Shown piece after piece: positions 50,289 to 63,415 of a stretch of DNA of 64,000 nt. The stretch is from NCBI RefSeq assembly GCF_910592395.1, contig NC_088310.1, positions 28,351,491-28,415,490 of the forward strand, in the 5' to 3' direction. Numbering within the stretch: position 1 is the first letter of the stretch; each line of letters opens with the position of its first letter. The stretch comes from Lineus longissimus. Its lineage: Eukaryota > Nemertea > Pilidiophora > Heteronemertea > Lineidae. A model generated the notes under the pieces. That model saw nothing but the letters and a program-made list of their open reading frames with translations, did not search any database and had not been told where the DNA came from. Both the position numbers and the translations under genes were made by a program.

Positions 50289-51253
50289 AACCTCATGATA
50301 TCAGTCATTGACGCTGCTTGAGATTAAAAACTTTGAAATAACTGCTTGTTTTAATCAGAAACCATTGTGCATTAGTTCTGTTGCTAGTCTTGGTTTGGCA
50401 TGTGAATTGCCTCCAAGCTGTGAGATCTGAAGTCTCCGCGATTCATTGGAGCTGAATTTAGAAAGGTTTTATGCAATTACTGGAACCTGTCCTAAGGATA
50501 TGAGAGTCCCTAAAGAGTGTTTTTGAATGCAGTACCTGTTTGTTAGATATATGATGAATACTGCTGCTATGTCTTATTGTTGTAGGATGTACGTATTGGC
50601 CCATTATTATTATGCTGACAGACAGCAGAGTTGTTTGCTATTCATACATGTAACTGTCTCGGTCATCATTAGAAGTCCTATCATGAACAAATGGTCCGAG
50701 TTCCTTTCCAATGACTTGAGACAATTGCAAATAGACAACAACTCCAATTGAGGTGGTTTGATTTGCAATTTTCTATGCAGCTGAACCTACATGTTCATGT
50801 ATTGTCAGAGTGTTCCAGTGATAAGTAATGGTGGTGGAGTAGTTTTAGTGTTAGATGTGTCATGGAGTACTCGTTATGTTCTATCGATTGTTGGTCAAGG
50901 TAACGAGAGATTTGCCCACAATCATTCCATACCAATGTCATAATGTAGGTAAGCTTTGTAGCAAGCATTTATTTTCTATCTGTAGCTATTTATACATATG
51001 TGTATGATATTTATGAACTAGTATAGTATATGGTTATGGAGGTAATTATAACAATAATCAAATGAACACTTTCGCCTCCATTTCCCTGGCTGTATAGCCT
51101 CTTTCAGTTGATGGCTGTTGAAGATACTGACATGTATAGTGGATAACCAATATATTGATGTAACTTGATAAAAAATATACACATATTGTATTTTGTAATC
51201 GCCTTCTTTGGTTTCACTTCTTTATGCATTACTTCGATCCATGGGAACTTTAC
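50289..51253. other. SDR 3' UTR and flank
   Basis: No supported gene. ATTAAA at 50324-50329 is a very proximal possible poly(A) signal. The rest is AT-rich sequence leading to minisatellite array 2. Confidence 0.45.
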
Positions 51254-52900
51254 CCAGCCACAGGTTGTGACGGACAGGAGACTAATCCTCCTGCCACACC
51301 AGCCACAAATTGTGAAAGACGGGGGACTATTCCTCCTGCCACACCAGCCATTGGTTGTGAAAGACAGGGGACTATTCCTCCTGCCACACCAGCCACAAGT
51401 TGTGAAAGACAGGGGACTATTCCTCCTGCTACACCAGCCACAAGTTGTGAAAGACAGGGGACTATTCCTCCTGCCACACCAGCCACAAGTTGTGAAAGAC
51501 AGGGGACTATTCCTCCTGCCACACCAGCAACAAGTTGTGAAAGACGGGGGACTATTCCTCCTGCCACACCAGCCACAAGTTGTGAAAGACGGGGGACTAT
51601 TCCTCCTGCTACACCAGCCACAAGTTGTGAAAGACAGGGGACTATTCCTCCTGCTACACCAGCCACAAGTTGTGAAAGACAGGGGACTATTCCTCCTGCT
51701 ACACCAGCCACAGGTTATGAAAGACAGGGGACTATTCCTCCTGCTACACCAGCCACAAGTTGTGAAAGACAGGGGACTATTCCTCCTGCCACACCAGCCA
51801 CAAGTTGTGAAAGACAGGGGACTGTTCCTCCTACTACACCGGCCACAAGTTGTGAAAGACAGGGGACTATTCCTCCTGCTACACCAGCCACAGGTTGTGA
51901 AAGACAGGGGACTATTCCTCCTGCTACACCAACTACACGTTGTGAAAGACAGGGGACTAAACCTCCTGCTACACCAGCCACAGGTTGTGAAAGACAGGGG
52001 ACTAATCCTCCTGCTACACAAACCACAGGTTGTGAAAGACGGGACTATTCCTCCTGCTACACCAGCCACAGGTTGTGACGGACAGGAGACTAATCCTCCT
52101 GCTACACCAGCCACAAGTTGTGAAAGACAGGGGACTATTCCTCCTGCTACACCAGCCACAGGTTGTGAAAGACAGGGGACTATTCCTCCTGCTACACCAG
52201 CCTCAGGTTGTGAAAGACAGGAGACTGTTCCTCCTGCTACACCAGCCACAAGTTGTGAAAGACAGGGGACTATTCCTCCTGCTACACCAGCCTCAGGTTG
52301 TGAAAGACAGGAGACTGTTCCTCCTGCTACACCAGCCACAAGTTGTGAAAGACAGGGGACTATTCCTCCTGCTACACCAGCCACAGGTTGTGAAAGACGG
52401 GACTATTCCTCCTGCTACACCAGCCACAGGTTGTGACGGACAGGAGACTAATCCTCCTGCTACACCAGCCACAAGTTGTGAAAGACAGGGGACTAATCCT
52501 CCTGCTACACCAGCCACAAGTTGTGAAAGACAGGAGACTAATCCTCCTGCTACACCAGCCACAAGTTGTGAAAGACAGGGGACTAATCCTCCTGCTACAC
52601 CAGCCACAGGTTGTGAAAGACAGGGGACTATTCCTCCTGCTACACCAGCCTCAGGTTGTGAAAGACAGGGGACTGTTCTTCCTGCAACGCAAGCCACAAG
52701 TTGTGAAAGACAGGGGACTGTTCTTCCTGCTACGCAAGCCACAGGTTATGAAAGACAGGGGACTATTCCTCCTGCTACACCAGCCACAAGTTGTGAAAGA
52801 CAGGGGACTATTCCTCCTGCTACACCAGCCACAGGTTGTGAAAGACAGGGGACTATTCCTCCTGCTACACCAGCCATTGGTTGTGAAAGACAGGGGTGTC
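51254..52900. repeat. 45-bp minisatellite, array 2 (inverted relative to array 1)
   Basis: About 36 units of the exact reverse complement of the array 1 unit, with landmarks CACAGGTTGTGAAAGACAGG and TCCTCCTGCTACACCAGC. Two units, near 52037 and 52397, share a 2-bp deletion that shifts frame, each followed by a unit with the variant TGTGACGGACAGGAGAC. This shows that a block of about 8 units was duplicated within the array. The final unit carries the CCATTGG variant also seen at the corresponding end of array 1. Not called coding, because of the frameshifts and multiple open frames. Confidence 0.95.
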
Positions 52901-53808
52901 TGTTCATTCTCCTCCTTATTCATGTATGGTTGTGAAAGAACCGATACCATACCTCCTGCTCTGAAGCTTGTTTGGATAATAACCGGCATCACCAACGGGA
53001 TGCCGCTGGAGTTCTACATGAAGTTCCAGGATAGCAACTATTACTAAATACCTCGATTGTGCATAACGAAAGAACAAAGCATACAACACATCATACAGAA
53101 TTTTGCAAAATGTATTGTACAAACTTATCAATAGAGCTACATGTTAAGTTTTAACCAGAGAAATGTTCAATTATAAGTACAATGCCTATTGTATGATTGA
53201 CACATGTATATTTATGGCACAACAAAGGAAATGTCCAGCTGTAAGTTATTCATCCAAACTGATTTGTATAAACTAATCTTAAGTCCCGACTTGGACGATT
53301 TGTGACCAAAGAAGAAATCGAATTTTTTAAAGTAATCTTAACATCACGGTCAACCAATTACAACACAAGTTAATCAGCCAGTATCTGTGGATTACACCTT
53401 AGGAATGCTGCACTAAATTACATGTACACGTAAAGCAATACGCATCACTCCCGAGTCCTGTCCGTAGTTCAATCGTCAGGTGATGTATAGTTCATGTCAA
53501 CAAGCTTGACTTATAGCATACATCTTGTATATTGCAGTTGCATGTGCTACATGCAGTTGTATTCAGCACAATTACATACATGTAAGGATTTTACAAAATA
53601 TTTGAAAATCTCTTCATGATAATTAGCACCTCTGTCATCTTTGTCACCCGATCTTCTGATATCACAGGGCTATTTACATGTACAGCTGATGCCGGTGCAA
53701 AAATGACATACGATTTTCTCAAGCCCCGTCTGATACAAATTTGGCAATATCGGCAAACACTTAAGTCACTAATAAATTTTGAATCAAAAAGGTTTTTATC
53801 TTGTTGAA
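52901..53808. other. Flank of array 2 and legumain 3' UTR
   Basis: A degenerate unit (GGTTGTGAAAGAACCGATAC) lies just outside the array. An open frame continues to a stop near 53045 and ends EFYMKFQDSNYY; I do not recognise it. The remaining sequence up to 53808 should include the legumain 3' UTR. No clear poly(A) hexamer was found. Confidence 0.4.
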
Positions 53809-56800
53809 CTATCGCAGATAGCAGACACGTCGGACAGTTTCAGCAATCACATCAGCATCGATACCATATTCACACAGGTTCACCAGAGTATACATGTGTC
53901 TTAGGGCATAGTCAACCTGAAAGTAACAATACAACAGAGTTTACAATCAACTCTGTCGAGAAAACACCCCTTGTCTAGGAATATTAAACATTTCACTAAT
54001 CACTCCGTCTGAGATGGTAGGTCTTGAAGAAATTACAAATGTACTTGGACTATGTATAGATCATTGACATGGCCTGGATATCATAACGCTATGTCCCAGC
54101 CCAGGCTGGACTTGAGCCCCGATTTTTTAAAAGTGCAACAGCTCTACAACCTATACAGCTACAGGCTACAGGCTACATGGTAATGATAAGCTCAAACCAA
54201 AATACTAAAAGACTGCAGGTTGTCTCTGCCCGATGCACAGCTCCAGGACACAGCCACCTTATATTCATACAGACAATAGCGTACTAACCTGCCCAAGGAC
54301 ATGGCACTGTTTGGAGAATGTTGTGACGGCCTGTTTGTAACATTCATGGTTGCCTGTACTCAGATCTCTCTTCTCCTCAAGAGCTTCAGGTCGTCCAAGA
54401 CGTTGGGCTATCACCTTCACCTGCCTATCAATCCTATGCCGCAGCTTTCAGTTAAAGAAAGGCATCATAAATTCATTCAGAGCAAATCGAGAAAAAGCGT
54501 GGCATGTTTTTTACCAGTGAACGAATTGTCATTGCGGAGTCAAAAATACTTTCAACATGAAATTTTGTAATAACCTCAAAAGTCAAATACATGTATATGA
54601 GTCCTCTTTTGTGTCATAAGTTTGACTCTCAGGAAGTTTAGACCTCTTCTTCATCACTCCCAAGATAGCCTTCGTACCCACTGACACAGATTTCAGTGTC
54701 CAGCAGCCACCAGATGGTTGTAAATTAAAACATGGTTGTGACTTCAACTTCATTGTGACATTTTTTCATTCAAACAGTAGCCGAGGTCTTACTACTTCAA
54801 TGACATTAGGATCAGTCGTGCAACACTGCAAAAACGAGGACGTGTGGCTCATCTACTAATCCACTATTTACCTCAAGTTCCTTATGAAGTTTAATCCTAA
54901 TGCGTTCCTTTTCCTCCTTAGTTTCAGCCAGGAAATAACTACGGGTCAAAATGGCAATTGGCACATCTTCTTGTGGGACAGCATCCAACTGAAATAGATA
55001 TACTGTGTCACATTTGAATGTATATAGGTTTTGAATGGTGCACTTTACTCAAGTCTACAGCCTGTTTGTAAGTTTCATTGGGATGAGACAAGAACGCTCC
55101 AACTTGATATACTGAATATTTCATCGACATTGAATGCAGTCAGAGCAAATACATACAGTGTCTACCCCACATGGTTAGGTTCATCACACCTTGTTGAAAC
55201 AAGTTAGGATGGCCTACTTCAATATTGTGTGTCTCCTCCACACTGTCAATCTCATCCACGACCACTTGGTACTTCAGTCATAGCAACTCTCCAACTCAGT
55301 TGCGTACACCCTACATTAACTGAGTCCTGTCTCTTACAAAATGCCTCCACTGAATGCCACCACTAAAGCAAGCTTACCTCCACTGGTGGCAACGGAGCTC
55401 TGGCTTTCCTCTCGACCATGTTCATCCCGCCCTGGAAGAAGGAGACTGGCTCCTTTGCGATCGACTGAAACAAAATGAGGCAAACGTTACGTCGTCCTTC
55501 TAAATCTGCGACCAAAGCGGAAGAAAGATTGTTAGGTTGAATTAGGGATGGATGCTGCTAGACTGGTTCTGGCAGAGGCCAGTCTTCCCCATCACTGGAT
55601 ACTTGCCGGTAACTAGTCTGTGCCATAAGCCCAACCTGACCTGAGTTTGAGGGAGTGATCAAGCAAACCTGTGAAGAGACTTCGATGTAAGAATTACAGA
55701 AAAACTTTCTCGAATATGAGATATGATTGGACACCTACCATGTCACCAAACTGCTCACAGTGGCTGGTGTTCACCTCTTTCCTTACAATTTCAAACTGCC
55801 TCTCAAGTGTCTCGGTCTTCAAGTTCTCCTGCAAAAAGCCCAAGGCTTGGTTATTCCTACAGTATCACAATCACCCAATTGGTATAGGAAGAAGGAATGG
55901 TCTTGTTTCTTTCTTTTTGGTGACTTTCATGAACAGCTGTCTTTTACTTTCAATGGCATAGGCAACAGGCACATGTGAACACACACGGATGTAGAGGGAA
56001 ACTCGGTTGTATGCCTCCTTCAAAGCATGTGCTAAAGTTCATTGTCCAAGGCTACAAGCCATGTGTCCTTGTCAAGTATCAATCAGACCAACAATGTTGG
56101 ATTGTGAGTGTGATACTTTAACTGAGACATCTTGCTGCCATGCTTTTTTACCAATACACAAAATGTTGCAAGAATGTTTAGAAAACGGACCCGAACTGAT
56201 GTTTCTGTGTCTCAAAAACTAGGACAACAAGTATGCTTGATCATGACAACCAATCCCATGATGAATATGACCAACAAACTCACCACATCAGAGTCCTCCA
56301 TCCACTTCACACTGTAAACATCACCGAGGTACGTCTTCCTTTTCTTGTCAAAGTAGCAGGCGTAGGACGACTCCTTACCATTGGCAGCAGTTGTAGCAAA
56401 GACTGGAAGACACAATCTTCTTTTTACTTATAAATGCCATGTATCTTCTTACGACAATAATCTAATGGGCGACTTTCTACCATTAGCAGAACACATGACG
56501 ATGGCTGAGGCGGTCCACCAGAACGTCAAAAACTCAAATGGTAAACCTGACCATATTATCGTGGTTTAAAAACGACTTGAATTTCGACCCAATTTTCTTG
56601 TCTGACCACTCTCTTGATGCCCTTTCAAGAATATCTGTCACCAAAACACCACACTACAGGAACAACAAGTGATAAATACTAACCGTTTATGTTATCGCGG
56701 AGTTGTTTAAACATTGATCCCGATTCACAGGCCTCCAGGTAGAACACCAGCTGTTTAAACTGGTTATTGGTGTGCATCTGATTCAAGGCAGTCAACAGGT

Positions 56801-59800
56801 CTTTCGAATGCAACTGCAAGGGAAAACAAGCTACTCTCTATGCTTGTGAGACTCCTAGTATAACCACTAACTGATGCAGTGTCCTTGAGCAAGACACTTA
56901 ACCTACAGTTGCTGGATAAGAAATGATATTTGTTGGAAAGGACCACTTGCAGCTAATTACTGATAGACAATTTTGAAGGATGTAATGGCAGAATGATATC
57001 AAGAATGATATCACAGCATAAACACAGCTGGGTGCCATTTTGGTGGCCGATTCCATAAGACAGGAAAGAACCCACATCAAATTGAGCCATGCAGGTTAAA
57101 ACACCATGACAACGACAGATGGTATAGCAGTCAGCCTGGAGCCAGCCTGAAAATCAAGTATTTCAAATGTCTGTGTTGATTTTGTCCACTCACCTCAGAG
57201 GCTGGGAAAGCAATTAGATGAGGGGCACCATGGTCGGTGAAATAGACAAACACATGATCATTGGGACCACTGAAATGGGAAAACAAAAGAAGAATAACTA
57301 GGATGGTAGGAAGTGTGGGGTTGAACTGTGTCTGTTACATCCATGCCTATTACAAGTGAGGGCCTTTTTTACTGGTGCCCCTCAACCAATTATGGTGGCA
57401 CAGTTTATATAATTTTTTCTAAAGCATTAAATTGTGGGACAAATTCAACAAGTTCAACAGATCCAGGCCAAAGGCTGATAATTGACAGCTCGGCTCAGCT
57501 GATCTTATTTTCATAGCCTCACCTGGGACATTTAGATCACATGGTTATTTCAATGGAAGCACCAGATGTATTCAATGAAAAAGGTTTTAACATCCGGTCT
57601 CAAAATCACTTGTTGACCTCAATTTTAAAATACACAAAACAAAATCAATTCAATTCATGTGATTTTCAAGAGTTCTTTCCACAAGCATCAAGTTGAAGAC
57701 ACATGACTTAATCGATAAACCCCAGACATCATAAGACCGAAGTGGACCTTAATCTGTCACTCAACACTACTTTGAGTCAAATGTTATTCAATAAGCGTCA
57801 AGAGATTGGGTCAAAAACAAGGACAAATGTAGGTTCCTGGTTTTGAAATTAAGCGGCCGGAACTGAGCTGACTTCACTGAGGATACATGCACGATACCAA
57901 AAAACTCAATAATGAGTATTTGACGATACTTGGTGTTATATTTTTCTGAACTGATACGCATGAATAAGCTGATCCACAAGCCTATAGCTTGATTCAAACA
58001 TTAAACCTGGGATTTTATCTCAACTTCACAGCTGTGCAGTATCAATCCGTCATGTGACAGTTTTTCAAGGCATTAAAGGTGTGAAGCAAACTGATGGAAT
58101 GTTCTGAATAAATCTTTGCAATGTCATTGTACACGATAAGGCAATGTGCTCTATAGTCCTGTTGTTGTACCACATGAACGTTATCATTTATGATGAAATA
58201 GCTTGTCCCATGACCAAACACTCAATAAACGTCATTGGGAGTAAACAGGGCATAAGAATCATGTGAGCTAACAATGTGGGCTGGCAAATTCAGGTCATGA
58301 TAACAAAAGAGATGTCTGCCCTCACTTTTCAAAAATAGCTGGGTCTTTACTAATTCTTAAAATTACACGTATTACTAGTATGTATTAAAGTTTTCAGAAA
58401 TTAACTTTGATCAGAATGCATGTTTGTTCAAAAACATCACATAGGCTCTATACCTTGCTTTCACTATCCCTAAAGCATGTTTGTGCCACCTGCATGCCTT
58501 CCCCTTTTTTCTAATCTGCCCAAAGTGCTCACCTTGCAATTACTTTCCCACTTCCAATACCCTGCACAGCAGATGCATTCCCTGTCAGCACACTCAAAAA
58601 GTTCTCTGGTGTCACATCCTGAAAAACACAAAAAAGAAAAAATATTTCCATAAGTTTATATTTGGACAGCTCATTCATTCCACCCTCGGCCTTGGCTTAA
58701 GCATCAGATGTAGCCTTGGAGCTCTTCTTAACACCAAAAATTTCAAACAACGAAATAAACGTCAGACTTACCTTTCCAGTGTAATCTTTTGGGACACCAT
58801 GGTAGACATCTGTTCCATTTGGACGGTTAATCATAACACCTGGGGTGGGATTTCTGAAGGTGAAGAACAGGTAGCACCAAATAACAAACAGAAAGTTATC
58901 ATTTCAGTACTGGAACGATAAGGTCGACAACCTGTTTATCAATATAAAATCAGAGTTGGTGAGTTCTAAAAGTGTGTACTTTATTTTGGAGAAGCTCAGT
59001 TCTAATTTTTGGTGCATTATTGCTGGCACTTATATTCTGGACATTTAAATAACAACAATAAAAGGAAATAAAGTCCCGATTCATTCATATGTCGCATTCT
59101 TCATGAATCCAACTGTAAAAGTACTTCTTTGAGCACCCAAGTATCCCGTCTTCTCAGACGACCTTTCAATGAGCACCAAACTGAGTAGAGAAAAAAATAG
59201 TGACTAAGCTGGGTATGCCTCTCATCTCCAGTTCTGAGCACTGCCCTTAGATTACACTCTTGTTGGACAAGATCAATGATGAATCTGTGTCTTACTCTCT
59301 ATTGTTTGCAATATCATCAAACATCATGACAACAATCCTCTCATCTGGGATGCCATTCTGATGCAGGATCTGGTAGGCATGGCAAGCATCCGCCTGAAAG
59401 AAGGGAGCATTATGGGTGAAGTCTTTCACTTGCTTTCTTATAAATCGCTGCTATGAATTATCTGATTCAACAGTCTTGTTATACACACAAAAAGGCTGGA
59501 CAGGGACTCTGGGACTGGGTTGCCCAGCAATGACCCGAACACAACTAGACAATGGAGACTGCATACAGCTTTATGGCATTGATCCCCGCTGCCTTGGGCC
59601 TTCTGACATGTTCAGAATATCATCTGACTTGTTTTGTTATGTTTGGACTCTGGATAGTCAGATTTGACTTCGATGAAATTGTCCATTTGCCACATCCTTG
59701 CCCTATTGGTTAGGAGACTCATCTTCAGTGATCGATGACCAGAGCTCGGAATTCAGCATGGTGCATGTACTGACTGGGTGAACAGGACATGCACAATGAC

Positions 59801-60275
59801 AATGAGTACTGCATGCCCCACCAATACCGATGGAATAGATCGGAGTGTTACACTGTAGGCTACTAGGCCTACACACCAAGTAGCCTAGTTTATTTTGGCT
59901 TCTAAATTCTACGTCACCCTAGCAGGTCTTTTGTTTGGCCCATTGTTCGGGCCTATTTTAGGACCAACATGTGTATTTGCTACCCAAAATAAAGCCTTAT
60001 AATGGGCATGTGTAAAGGTGCCAAAACATGTACAGATACATAATGAATAAATCTCAAAATTAAAATAAAAAAATTAAATAGAAATCAGAAATGAAATCAG
60101 GGGCACAAACCTGGTGTCTGTAATTATACCATCCGTTCGATCCTGCTACCACCAGAGCCCAATGTTTTCCATCAGCATTCTGCTTCCGTTCAGAGAGTAA
60201 TTTCTCCCAATCACGCGGAGAACAACTTACAAAAGCGAAAACAAAAGCAGAGATAATCAAAATTGACTTCTTCAT
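53809..60275 (-). CDS. LGMN: Legumain (asparaginyl endopeptidase, C13 cysteine protease)
   Basis: Twelve in-phase exons: 60275-60111, 59393-59296, 58853-58772, 58618-58533, 57269-57194, 56813-56684, 56402-56284, 55828-55739, 55464-55378, 54988-54872, 54444-54289 and 53916-53809; 437 aa (human 433). Signal peptide [17 protein letters not shown]. The catalytic domain has [47 protein letters not shown], catalytic His in FTDHG, and catalytic Cys in [23 protein letters not shown] and WMEDSD follow. The C-terminal prodomain keeps paired cysteines ([28 protein letters not shown]) that cap the active site in the zymogen. It cleaves after Asn in lysosomes. In-frame upstream ATGs at 60290 and 60314 exist; 60275 gives the best signal peptide. 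Confidence 0.96.
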
Positions 60276-60659
60276 GTTGACAGTCACCATCTTGAACAAT
60301 AATGTGGGCCACATGATCAGTCACGTGATTTTATGCTTTGAGGTTGGTTCAAAACATGGCATTAGTATTGATTGGCAGCTGAGGATGGGTAGTGATGAAA
60401 CACGCCCTTGGCATTGGCAAGTGAATACAGACAGTAGCGGGCGATTGGCTGGTAGGCGTCTTACGTAGCACTGATGCTTGTCTTCAAGATGGGTTGCTCC
60501 CCAATATACCACCACCGAGAGCGAGTACGTATGTGTCTTATTTTCACCATGGTAAACAGACATCATTTCACCATGGTGAATTGGGACGGCGTAAATCTGC
60601 ATTCACCACGGTGAGCTTGGGTAAACTCTGATTTTACTCTGGTAGACATATTCTGGCTG

Positions 60660-61710
60660 GCCTGGCTGCGCCACCGTCAAGCCAACACGGTGAGAGAGAT
60701 GGACTTGTCACAACCAGATCGAATCGGCCTGGGCTGGCTGCTCATTTGTTAGGCCGACTTGGCGACAGAGAGGAGACTGCCGTATAACCAGACCAAACAG
60801 TACCTGGCTACCTAACCGTTGTGACTTCCTCATCTCTCTCATCATGTTGTCAACACGGTGGAGCAGCCAGGACTGATTCGGCCTGGCTGTGACTTCCTCA
60901 TCTCTCTCACCATGTTGACAACTTGGCAGAGCAGCCAAGACTGATTTGGCCTGGCTGTGACTGTCTCATCTCCCTCACCATAATTATTGTCAACACGGTG
61001 GAGCAGCCAGAACAGATTCGGCCTGGCTGTGACTGTCTCATCTCTCTCGCCATATTAACAACTAGACAGTGCGGCGAAGATTGATGTGGCCTGGGTGTGA
61101 CTGTCTCATCACTCGCATCATGTTGTCAGTACGGTGGAGCAGCCAGGATTGATTCGGCCTGGCTGTGACTTCCTCACCTCTCTCATCATGTTGTCAGCAC
61201 GGTGGAGCAGCCAGGATTGATTCGGCCTGGCTGTGACTTCCTCATCTCTCTCATCATGTTGTCAACACGGTGGAGCAGCCAGGACTGATTCGGCCTGGCT
61301 GTGACTGCCTCATCTCTCTCACATTGTTGACAACTTGGCAGAGCAGCCAAGACTGATTTGGCCTGGCTGTGACTGTCTCATCTCTTTCACCATAATTATT
61401 GTCAACACGGTGGAGCAGCCATGACTGATTCGGCCTGGCTCTGACTGTCTCATCTCTCTCGCCTTATTAACAACTAGGCAGTGCGGCGAAGATTGATGCG
61501 GCCTGGCTGTGACTGTCTCATCACACGCATCATGTTGTCAACACGGTGGAGCAGCCAGGACTGATTCGGCCTGGCTGTGACTTCCTCATCTCTCTCACCA
61601 TGTTGACAACTTGGCAGAGCAGCCAAGACTTTCTTTGCCTGGCTGTGACTGTCTCATCTCTCTCATCATGTTGTCAGCACAGTGGAGCAGCCAGGACTGT
61701 CAAACAGTTG
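60660..61710. repeat. 68-bp satellite with 275-bp higher-order repeat
   Basis: Diverged units of about 68-72 bp share GGAGCAGCCAGGACTGATTC and GGCCTGGCTGTGACT. Four unit types (CGGTGGAGCAG; TTGGCAGAGCAG; a CGGTGGAGCAG unit preceded by ATAATTATT; TAGACAGTGCGGCGAAG) follow one another. The four-type block recurs with the same 275-bp length at 60857-61132 and 61268-61543, with single-type units between. It lies directly upstream of legumain. Confidence 0.85.
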
Positions 61711-61763
61711 TGTGAGCTCACTTACATAATAGTATAAAACTAAAATAAATATGATATATATAA

Positions 61764-62330
61764 AACCGTCATCGGATGCGCATCCGATATGCCACGAGAT
61801 CCTTTACCGTCAATTCCCTTACCGTCTTCGGATGCGCATCCGATATGCCACGAGATCCTTCACCGTCAATTCCCTTACCGTCTTCGGATCCGATATGCCA
61901 CGAGATCCTTCACCGTCAATTCCCTTACCGTCTTCGGATGTGCATCCGATATGCCACGAGATCCTTTACCGTCAATTTCTTTACCGTCATCGGATGCGCA
62001 TCTGATATGCCACGAGATCCTTCACCGTCAATTCCCTTACCGTCTTCGGATGCGCATCCGATATGCCACGAGATCCTTCACCGTCAATTCCCTTACCGTC
62101 GTCGGATGCGCATCCGATATGCCACGAGATCCTTTACCGTCAATTTCTTTACCGTCATCGGATGCGCATCCGATATGCCACGAGATCCTTCACCGTCAAT
62201 TCCCTTACCGTCTTCGGATGCGCATCCGATATGCCACGAGATCCTTCACCATCAATTCCTATACCGTCATTGGATGCCACCAGATTTTTTGTAACTTCAC
62301 CGTCAATTCCTATACCGTCATGGATGCCAC
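61764..62330. repeat. 56-bp satellite with a 16-bp palindrome in each unit
   Basis: Ten units start near 61766, 61822, 61878, 61928, 61984, 62040, 62096, 62152, 62208 and 62264. All are 56 bp except one 50-bp unit that lacks six palindrome bases (GCGCAT); the last is degenerate. Most contain TCGGATGCGCATCCGA, a perfect palindrome, followed by TATGCCACGAGATCC. Units alternate in variants (CTTTACC/CTTCACC). Because 56 is not a multiple of three, open frames across the array are not meaningful. Confidence 0.93.
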
Positions 62331-62339
62331 CAGATTTGT

Positions 62340-62939
62340 TCGCGTTGTAAAGGTTTCGGGGATACGACCAATGCATGCGAGCACCGTCGGCGGAACCCCA
62401 AACCGCCCTCTCGATCTATCCTAAGGACAAGCCACTCTCGTGACCGCCACGTTTACGGACTCCGGACCTCCAGACTTTAGAGACCGAGCTTTTCTTTACC
62501 TTACAATTACTGTATACTCGGCGCCTCACTTATATGTGTGTTGTTTTTTTCACATACATTGTTCTCGTGGTTTTCGAAAAAGTAGGCCTAAAATGTTATA
62601 GTGTCTAAAAACAATATTCAGTTAATGGAATTACACTTTTTTCCATTACTGCTTGCTTGATATTGCCCTAACAACTTTTTCATGAATCAATTTGAGCATT
62701 ATGTTTACAACGTAGTTATTATAGCACGAAATATGAGTCTAAAATGCCAAATACTTGCAACTATTATGTTAATCACTGAAATCTTAGTGTACTAATTGCT
62801 CGGTTATTGCGCCCCTAAATCAACGTACTGACAACGCTACCTCCCCGGAACTCAAACTTTAAAGTGAGTTAATTGTAATCTTACTCTCTATATACCAAAG
62901 TGATTTACCTAGGAATACAGTTGCACTTCACTGAAAACT
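62340..62939. other. Unassigned sequence
   Basis: About 600 bp after the 56-bp satellite, AT-rich from 62,500. I see no supported gene, RNA or repeat. Confidence 0.4.
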
Positions 62940-63092
62940 TTATGATGTGTTGATGAGTTCAATGAATCCTTCGATTCCTTTGGTTTTCTTGGCGAACTGA
63001 CGTCCGACAATCAATGACCCGTTGACGTGTATCTGCAATACGCCATTGCCGTAGTGTGTAAACAGATCTATTTTTGGACGAAACTCAGCCCC
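62940..63092 (-). CDS. Possible terminal exon of an unidentified gene
   Basis: A 50-codon frame between an upstream in-frame TGA (63095-63093) and TAA (62942-62940) reads IDLFTHYGNGVLQIHVNG, then SLIVGRQFAKKTKGIEGF, then IELINTS. It has protein-like composition and an alternating hydrophobic beta pattern, with an overall look reminiscent of the last strand-helix of thioredoxin-like Rdx proteins; that is a weak impression. No upstream exon was found, and the acceptor would have to lie between 63050 and 63092. Confidence 0.25.
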   Translation of the reverse strand, partial: GAEFRPKIDLFTHYGNGVLQIHVNGSLIVGRQFAKKTKGIEGFIELINTS

Positions 63093-63415
63093 TCACAAAC
63101 TGGTCCATTTCGCCAATGATGACACTGCTTCTAGACTGTACCACAGCACTTTAAGCTGTAGCAGCGCTAAGCAAGAGTCAAGACAAATGTCCGCTGCCAA
63201 CCGCTGCTGGACCAACCCCCTCGCCCGCCCCCCATCATGATATCAGATTCAGAGGCCTGGCTGAGCCCTGTGATTTAGCCAAATTCAATATGATTCTTTT
63301 CTACTGTGATGTTAAGGCCCTTGTGTCATGCAGCGTATTCGGTAGCACCGGTACACAACTTATGTTAAACCGCGACGTCTGCTGCAATTCAAATTGATAT
63401 GACGCCAACGGAATT

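Noticed and set aside
51104-53047. Repeat proteins in array 2
   Set aside because: Two shared 2-bp deletions break every frame, and both strands are open. No start or splice context supports a gene.
61764-62330. CRISPR-like array
   Set aside because: Units are contiguous with no unique spacers, and this is an animal genome.
61751-62424. ORFs of 84-211 aa in the 56-bp satellite
   Set aside because: The period is not a multiple of three, so frames merely cycle through the same DNA.
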